Source: Maribacter sp. 4G9 (lineage in GTDB: Bacteria; Bacteroidota; Bacteroidia; Flavobacteriales; Flavobacteriaceae). From it: a DNA stretch of 64,000 nt. Below the pieces are notes generated by a model. It searched no databases and had not been told where the DNA came from. It saw nothing but the letters and a program-made list of their open reading frames with translations. The stretch is taken from the NCBI RefSeq assembly GCF_002742265.1, contig NZ_MDGL01000039.1, positions 1 through 64,000 on the forward strand. The letters run 5' to 3'. The translations under genes were made by a program, and so were the position numbers. Every line of letters starts with the position of its first letter. The first letter of the stretch is position 1. Below are positions 59,292 through 64,000 of the stretch, one piece after another.

Positions 59292-59741
59292 CTAGGAACT
59301 TAATTTTTGCTTTACAATCGTGGAAATTAACTTCCCATCCGCTTGCCCTGCCAATTCCTTGGAAACGATACCCATGACCTTTCCCATATCCTTCATACCC
59401 GAAGCACCCGTGGCATCGATGGTTTGTATAACTACTTTTTCGACTTCCTCCTCAGTAAGTTGTTCCGGTAAAAATTGTTCTATCACTGCAACTTGTGCCA
59501 ATTCCGGATCTGCTAAATCCTTTCTTCCTTGTTCTATAAAAATCGTAGCACTATCCTTTCGCTGTTTTACCAATTTCTGAACCAACCTGATCTCATCCTC
59601 TTCACTAATATCCTTACCGGAACCACTAGTGCTCTCCAACAAAAGAGCGGATTTGATGGCTCTCAAAGATTCCAAGGCCACCGTATCCTTGGCTTTCATA
59701 GCCACCTTCATCTGTTCCATTACCTTTGCCTGTAAACTCAT
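59292..59741 (-). CDS. GatB/YqeY-domain protein
   Basis: A 149-residue cytoplasmic protein of the YqeY family. It has the typical opening M-K-A-K-D-T-V-A-L-E-S-L-R-A-I-K-S-A-L, then R-K-D-S-A, and the end G-K-V-M-G-I-V-S-K-E-L-A-G-Q-A-D-G. The domain is related to the tail of the amidotransferase subunit GatB, which binds tRNA. Its free-standing role is not clear. It lies after ftsZ on the same strand, but a strong hairpin separates the two. Confidence 0.88.
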   Translation of the reverse strand: MSLQAKVMEQMKVAMKAKDTVALESLRAIKSALLLESTSGSGKDISEEDEIRLVQKLVKQRKDSATIFIEQGRKDLADPELAQVAVIEQFLPEQLTEEEVEKVVIQTIDATGASGMKDMGKVMGIVSKELAGQADGKLISTIVKQKLSS

Positions 59742-59776
59742 CTATTGTGGTTTTTGGTCTGCAAAGATAAATAATA

Positions 59777-59805
59777 AACCCGAAAACAATGTTTGTTTTC
59801 GGGTT
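59777..59805 (-). terminator. Rho-independent terminator-like hairpin downstream of ftsZ
   Basis: AACCCGAAAACA pairs perfectly with TGTTTTCGGGTT around a 5-base loop. On the minus strand a T-rich run (TTATTTATTATTTATC) follows. It stands 23 bases after the ftsZ stop and should end the division operon. Confidence 0.75.
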
Positions 59806-59827
59806 CAAAAGTTTATTAGGCTCAATA

Positions 59828-61735
59828 CTAGTCCACGTTATCGTGTAAAAACGAATTGTTGGACCTTAATTGAATCTCATCATTGCTATCATCACTGAGG
59901 GTCGTTCTGGAAATTTTTTTTTCTCGTGGATTGTCGTTCAAATTGACGCCCTGTCTTTTATAAGCGGGTTCCTTTTCAATTTCATCAATATTGCTCAAAC
60001 TATTTTTAAACTTATAATTATAGTTTTTCAGCGTTCTTTTTCTTTCATCTAACCGCTCCCTTAGCAATTCCTCAATAGGGGTTTCCATAGGGTCTACAGA
60101 GGTATCATGGTTCCTGTTTTCCCTAGATACCACGGTTCTTTTCTCAAAAACCAATTCATCTTCGATAATTTTGGGTTCGAACTCTTCAGCTTTGGATTTG
60201 GCGCCTGTCAGCCTATTCTCCAACTCCATATAGTCGTCCAAACTGTATCTGGTCTCGCCCTTTTTATTATACTCCAAAACAGGAATTACCTCTACGCTAT
60301 CGTTCACGTCTAAATCCTTAATTTCATCATCAAAATTAAAAACCACAACGTTCTCTATTTCTTCCTCCTCCATTTGCTTACCAAAACTCATGGCGACTTG
60401 ATCTTTTTCTTCCCTGCTATACTTCAAAACTTCCGGTTCCACCACTTCAATATCCCTAATTTTAGCCGTGGCATCAATGATAACAAAGTCGTCATCGGAA
60501 ATAGCATCGGCAATTACTTCCTCATAAAAGACATTAAAGTTTTTTATATAATTGGTTGTAGGAATCAGATCAAAATCTCCTGGATCTAAAAATTGATATC
60601 GCTCCAGTTCCTTGTCCGTTTCTTCCTCCTCCTCTACTTCCAACGTGTGAATTGTACGCGAATCGGAAAGCAATTCCGCCTCTGCTTTTTGATTATCCTC
60701 CAGTGTATGGATTATTTTTTTTGCCTCGGTATTTACTATGTCATCCTGTTGTTCCACATTAAACCCCGTAGCAATAACCGTAACCGCTATAGCCTCTCCT
60801 AAGGATTCATCCTCACCTACACCCATGATGATATTGGCTCCGTATCCAGCTTCAATTTGAATGTGATCATTGATTTCTCCTATTTCATCGATGGTGATTT
60901 CTTGAGCTCCGGATACGATCAACAGCAATACATTCTTCGCGCCCGTAATTTTATTGTCGTTCAAAAGCGGTGAATCCAATGCTTTCATTATTGCTTCGTT
61001 GGCCCTTGCAGAACCTGAAGCAATGGCGGAACCCATTATGGCCGTACCACTATTGGAAAGAACGGTCTTGGCATCGCGTAAGTCAATATTTTGTGTGTAG
61101 TGGTGGGTAATCACTTCTGCTATACCCCTAGCGGCAGTTGCCAAAACCTCGTCGGCTTTGGAAAAACCTGCCTTAAACCCAAGGTTTCCATATACTTCCC
61201 TTAACTTATTATTGTTGATTACAATTAAGGAATCGACATTTTTTCGTAATTTTTCTATACCCAGTTGGGCTTGATCACAACGCATTTTACCCTCGAATTG
61301 AAAGGGCATGGTAACGATTCCAACCGTTAAGATATCCATTTCCTTGGCAAACTTGGCAATAACGGGAGCAGCACCAGTTCCTGTTCCCCCGCCCATTCCG
61401 GCAGTAATGAAAATCATTTTTGTGGTACGGTCCAACATGCCTTTGATATCCTCCATGCTCTCCATCGCAGCCTGTTCACCTACTTCAGGATTGGCACCAG
61501 CTCCCAATCCCTCCGTCAGCGATACACCCAATTGAATCTTTATGGGAACAGGACTGTTGTCCAAGGCCTGCGCATCCGTATTGCAGATAACAAAATCAAC
61601 CCCATTGATACCGGCCTGGAACATGTGGTTTATGGCATTGCTACCCCCACCACCTACACCAATGACCTTAATGACATTGCTTTGATTTTTTGGAAGATCA
61701 AAAGAGATACTGTCAAATTCGTTGTGATTACTCAT
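59828..61735 (-). CDS. ftsZ: Cell division GTPase FtsZ, long Bacteroidota form
   Basis: A 635-residue tubulin-like GTPase. The core (about 15-330) has [10 protein letters not shown] near the start, the tubulin signature [10 protein letters not shown] near 115-124, and T-V-I-A-T-G-F near the end of the core. A long acidic C-terminal extension of about 300 residues follows, with the conserved peptide E-P-A-Y-K-R-Q-G-V near residue 595. The length is much above the usual 380-400 but typical of this phylum. It polymerises into the division ring; FtsA recruits it to the membrane and its gene lies 43 bases upstream. Confidence 0.97.
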   Translation of the reverse strand: MSNHNEFDSISFDLPKNQSNVIKVIGVGGGGSNAINHMFQAGINGVDFVICNTDAQALDNSPVPIKIQLGVSLTEGLGAGANPEVGEQAAMESMEDIKGMLDRTTKMIFITAGMGGGTGTGAAPVIAKFAKEMDILTVGIVTMPFQFEGKMRCDQAQLGIEKLRKNVDSLIVINNNKLREVYGNLGFKAGFSKADEVLATAARGIAEVITHHYTQNIDLRDAKTVLSNSGTAIMGSAIASGSARANEAIMKALDSPLLNDNKITGAKNVLLLIVSGAQEITIDEIGEINDHIQIEAGYGANIIMGVGEDESLGEAIAVTVIATGFNVEQQDDIVNTEAKKIIHTLEDNQKAEAELLSDSRTIHTLEVEEEEETDKELERYQFLDPGDFDLIPTTNYIKNFNVFYEEVIADAISDDDFVIIDATAKIRDIEVVEPEVLKYSREEKDQVAMSFGKQMEEEEIENVVVFNFDDEIKDLDVNDSVEVIPVLEYNKKGETRYSLDDYMELENRLTGAKSKAEEFEPKIIEDELVFEKRTVVSRENRNHDTSVDPMETPIEELLRERLDERKRTLKNYNYKFKNSLSNIDEIEKEPAYKRQGVNLNDNPREKKISRTTLSDDSNDEIQLRSNNSFLHDNVD

Positions 61736-61778
61736 ACTTATTTATATTACTGGTTATTATGTGCTTATTCTATTTTTT

Positions 61779-63104
61779 CTACTCGGCGTTATCCAAAAAA
61801 TCCTTTAGTTTTTCGGACCACTTGTCAAAAACGGATTTTCGTTCCTTTTTTCTGGGGTTCGCCGTGGACTCCTCTTCAAAACCTGCCATTACAGGTTCTG
61901 CTTCTTTCCTTATAGTGTTAACATGCATGGCCGACTTCCTTTCTTGGTTCCTAATAGCATTCATTAGCAAACCTACTGCCGTAGCATATAATGGACTAGC
62001 CACTTCCTCATCAGAATCCCCTGCCAAATGCTCATTGGGATAGCCAATTCGCGTATCCATTCCCGTGATATATTCCACCAATTGCTTTAAGTGCTTCAAT
62101 TGACTGCCACCCCCAGTTAGTACAATCCCCGCGATCAGTTTCTTTTTCTGTTCATCATGACCGTAATTCTTGATCTCTACATATACCTGCTCAATAATTT
62201 CCACTACCCTGGCATGTATAATTTTGGAAAGGTTCTTAAGGGTTATCTCCTTCGGCTCACGCCCTCTTAAACCTTGTATGGATACAATTTCATTGTCCTT
62301 GTTCTCCCCGGGCCAAGCAGAGCCAAACCGCACCTTAAGACTTTCGGCCTGTTTTTCTATAATGGAGCAACCTTCCTTAATATCCTCGGTTATAACTCCG
62401 CCACCAAAAGGAATTACGGCCGTATGTCGAATAATCCCATCTTTAAAAATGGCCAAATCCGTAGTACCGCCCCCTATATCGATCAAAGCGACACCAGCTT
62501 CCTTCTCCTCCATGCTCAATACGGCATCGGCCGAGGCTAATGGTTCCAACGTAATATTTCCCAAATCCAGACCGGCACTTTTTATACACCTGCCCACATT
62601 CTTGATCGAGGAAACCTGACCAACAACTACATGGAAATTCGCCTCCAATCGACCCCCGTACATACCAATGGGCTCTTTTATTTCAGCCTGGCCATCAACC
62701 TTATATTCCTGGGGCAGCACGTGAATTATTTCTTCCCCGGGAAGCATGATGAGTTTATACACCTGGTTACACAAAGAATCCAGATCATCCTCATTGATGA
62801 CTTCCTCTGAATCCTTTCTGGTAATGTAATCACTATGCTGAAGGCTTCGGATATGTTGCCCAGCTATACCCACTACTACCGAACCAATTTTAAGCCCAGA
62901 ATTGGTCTCTGCCTGTTCCACGGCCTGCTGTATGGATTTTATGGTCTGTGTGATATTATTAACAACTCCCCTATGCACCCCAAGACTCTTGGATTTACCA
63001 ATCCCTAAAATCTCGATTTTGCTATACTCATTCTTTTTCCCGATGATGGCCACAATTTTAGTGGTCCCAATGTCTAAACCGACCGAATAATTTCCTTGTT
63101 CCAT
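61779..63104 (-). CDS. ftsA: Cell division protein FtsA
   Basis: A 441-residue actin-like protein. It opens G-L-D-I-G-T-T-K-I-V-A-I-I-G (phosphate 1), and has L-I-D-I-G-G-G-T-T-D-L-A-I-F near 205-218 (phosphate 2) and V-L-T-G-G-G-S-Q-L near 325-335 (adenosine). The C-terminus S-V-F-D-K-W-S-E-K-L-K-D-F-L is the amphipathic membrane-binding helix. It anchors FtsZ filaments. It is 4 bases downstream of ftsQ, in the operon murC-ftsQ-ftsA-ftsZ. Confidence 0.96.
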   Translation of the reverse strand: MEQGNYSVGLDIGTTKIVAIIGKKNEYSKIEILGIGKSKSLGVHRGVVNNITQTIKSIQQAVEQAETNSGLKIGSVVVGIAGQHIRSLQHSDYITRKDSEEVINEDDLDSLCNQVYKLIMLPGEEIIHVLPQEYKVDGQAEIKEPIGMYGGRLEANFHVVVGQVSSIKNVGRCIKSAGLDLGNITLEPLASADAVLSMEEKEAGVALIDIGGGTTDLAIFKDGIIRHTAVIPFGGGVITEDIKEGCSIIEKQAESLKVRFGSAWPGENKDNEIVSIQGLRGREPKEITLKNLSKIIHARVVEIIEQVYVEIKNYGHDEQKKKLIAGIVLTGGGSQLKHLKQLVEYITGMDTRIGYPNEHLAGDSDEEVASPLYATAVGLLMNAIRNQERKSAMHVNTIRKEAEPVMAGFEEESTANPRKKERKSVFDKWSEKLKDFLDNAE

Positions 63105-63108
63105 GTTG

Positions 63109-63828
63109 TTATATTTTAGTGCACACTACCTGGTTATTGAATTCCAAACTTACTTCCGCAAAGTCCTCCAAAGTGTTATCCTTGTTCGCCTTGGCATAAA
63201 AGGCCTTAAAGTTGCTGAACTTTGTTTCCAAATTTTCAATATCCCCTAAATTCACCACAAATTGATTCAGCCTGAACTTTAATTGATAATCATCCTCTGC
63301 CTTTACATGAATACCTATTACGTTCTTTCGTAAAAAATCGTCCTTGTTTATAAACTCCAAAATTTTGTATACATCCTCTAGGCTCTTACCCGTTATATTA
63401 CCTGTTATAATAGGCACCCTAGCCGAATAATTTGATGAAAACGGCATACGTTTCCCTTCATCATCCAGATAGAACTTTGAATTCCCCTCAATGCGTCCGA
63501 TGGGTTTGCGTTGAACAATTTTAGACCTTAGCTCACCGTCTATTGTGATATAGACCTGGGCACTTTTCACCATTTCATTGGCCTCAATGGCCTTTTCTAT
63601 AGTATTCAAAACTATATTTTCTTTAGGCACATTTTCGAGCCGTCCATAATTTTGTATTAACAATTTATTAACCGCTCCCTCAGTGATATACAAATTTTGA
63701 TCACCCAAAAATTCTACCTTGGAAACGACCACGTTCTTATCGCGGTTTCTCTTATTAGAAAATGCATAAAGCCCCATGATTACTGACACCAACGCAACTA
63801 TTTTTAAATAATTCCAATTAATGCGCAT
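63109..63828 (-). CDS. ftsQ: Cell division protein FtsQ/DivIB
   Basis: A 239-residue bitopic membrane protein. An N-terminal helix (about 8-24) is followed by a POTRA domain with V-V-V-S-K-V-E-F-L-G and by the beta domain. The conserved W-x-L type region reads L-R-S-K-I-V-Q-R-K-P-I-G-R. It connects the early and late divisome proteins in the periplasm. Its start lies inside the murC stop region (11-base overlap), so expression is coupled. Confidence 0.88.
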   Translation of the reverse strand: MRINWNYLKIVALVSVIMGLYAFSNKRNRDKNVVVSKVEFLGDQNLYITEGAVNKLLIQNYGRLENVPKENIVLNTIEKAIEANEMVKSAQVYITIDGELRSKIVQRKPIGRIEGNSKFYLDDEGKRMPFSSNYSARVPIITGNITGKSLEDVYKILEFINKDDFLRKNVIGIHVKAEDDYQLKFRLNQFVVNLGDIENLETKFSNFKAFYAKANKDNTLEDFAEVSLEFNNQVVCTKI

Positions 63829-64000
63829 ACTCCAATTCCTTTTTTATTCTTATTATTTCCAACCCAATATCACCGGCGCCCATCATTACAAGCACTTCAG
63901 GATTTTGGGCCTTTATTTCCGATACCAGTTCTCCCTTTTCCACGATTTTCTTTTGGGGATTGGTCATCTTTTCCATAAGCCAAGCGGAGTCTATTCCCTC
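63818..64000 (-). CDS. murC: UDP-N-acetylmuramate-L-alanine ligase MurC, C-terminal fragment
   Basis: The last 60 codons run in from the window edge to the TAA at 63818-63820. The visible end contains L-V-M-M-G-A-G-D-I-G near its tail, the usual closing glycine-rich block of MurC, and ends K-E-L-E-Y-A-H. MurC adds L-alanine to UDP-MurNAc in peptidoglycan synthesis. Its position before ftsQ fits the conserved cell-wall and division cluster. The ATP-binding and central domains lie outside the window. Confidence 0.9.
   Translation of the reverse strand, partial: EGIDSAWLMEKMTNPQKKIVEKGELVSEIKAQNPEVLVMMGAGDIGLEIIRIKKELEYAH

Overview
This window looks like a chromosome segment from a marine-type member of the Flavobacteriaceae (Bacteroidota). 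The evidence is a long FtsZ in a murC-ftsQ-ftsA-ftsZ division cluster, SusC/SusD proteins with an ECF sigma/FecR pair, many short lipoproteins, a FtsX-type permease with two MacB periplasmic domains, near absence of Shine-Dalgarno sites, and promoter-like TAnnTTTG boxes. Base composition is AT-rich, and it looks richest in AT between about 27.5 and 32 kb.

Layout. 1-183: right end of an IS256-type insertion sequence. 0.2-8.4 kb (minus strand): small membrane proteins, lipoproteins, two tandem DUF7079-like paralogues, and a NAD-kinase-like protein overlapping a flotillin/SPFH protein. 8.4-13.1 kb (minus): an orphan two-module ABC permease and a three-domain DJ-1/ThuA lipoprotein. 13.2-17.8 kb (minus): a tandem array of seven collagen-like (Gly-X-Y) lipoprotein genes, one mosaic and one truncated. 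It is headed by a duplicated promoter region and faces a divergent LytTR regulator/LytS-type kinase pair (17.9-20.2 kb, plus). 20.2-27.4 kb (plus): SIMPL, cupin, acetyltransferase, WG-repeat and beta-helix proteins, then a MarR regulator with a matching palindrome on each side. 27.7-31.9 kb: an AT-rich accessory island with a serine resolvase, an OLD-like ATPase/TOPRIM protein, a small ORF, an MltR/DUF4145-like protein carrying a HEPN-type RNxxxH motif, an unknown basic protein and a ParE-type toxin-antitoxin pair. 33.1-51.05 kb: a glycan-use locus. It has a divergent RpiR regulator, an amino-acid-type branch (Na+ symporter, M20 deacylase, FAD oxidoreductase), the surface-signalling chain sigma-FecR-STN/SusC, SusD, and PIG-L deacetylase, sugar MFS, ROK kinase and a YetA/PL26-like RIFT-barrel protein. 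51.05-52.8 kb: gene remnants, including a frameshifted TonB-type receptor. 52.8-54.2 kb: HMA protein, ParDE module, lipoprotein. 54.3-59.1 kb: an integrated mobilizable element (oriT-like site, MobC, MobA, small cargo genes, large serine recombinase with an in-frame amber codon) abutting a tRNA-Arg gene. 59.1-64.0 kb (minus): tRNA-Arg, YqeY-like protein, ftsZ, ftsA, ftsQ and the 3' end of murC.

How the parts work together. The glycan locus reads as one unit: SusC/D import with STN-FecR-sigma feedback, extracytoplasmic lyase or hydrolase, deacetylase, inner-membrane importer and kinase. RpiR probably senses a sugar phosphate and binds GAAGT/ACTTC inverted repeats upstream of the symporter. The strongest candidates for something new are the collagen-like lipoprotein array with its LytTR system and the OLD/HEPN-like island. 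Functional calls rest on reading motifs by eye; no database search was run.
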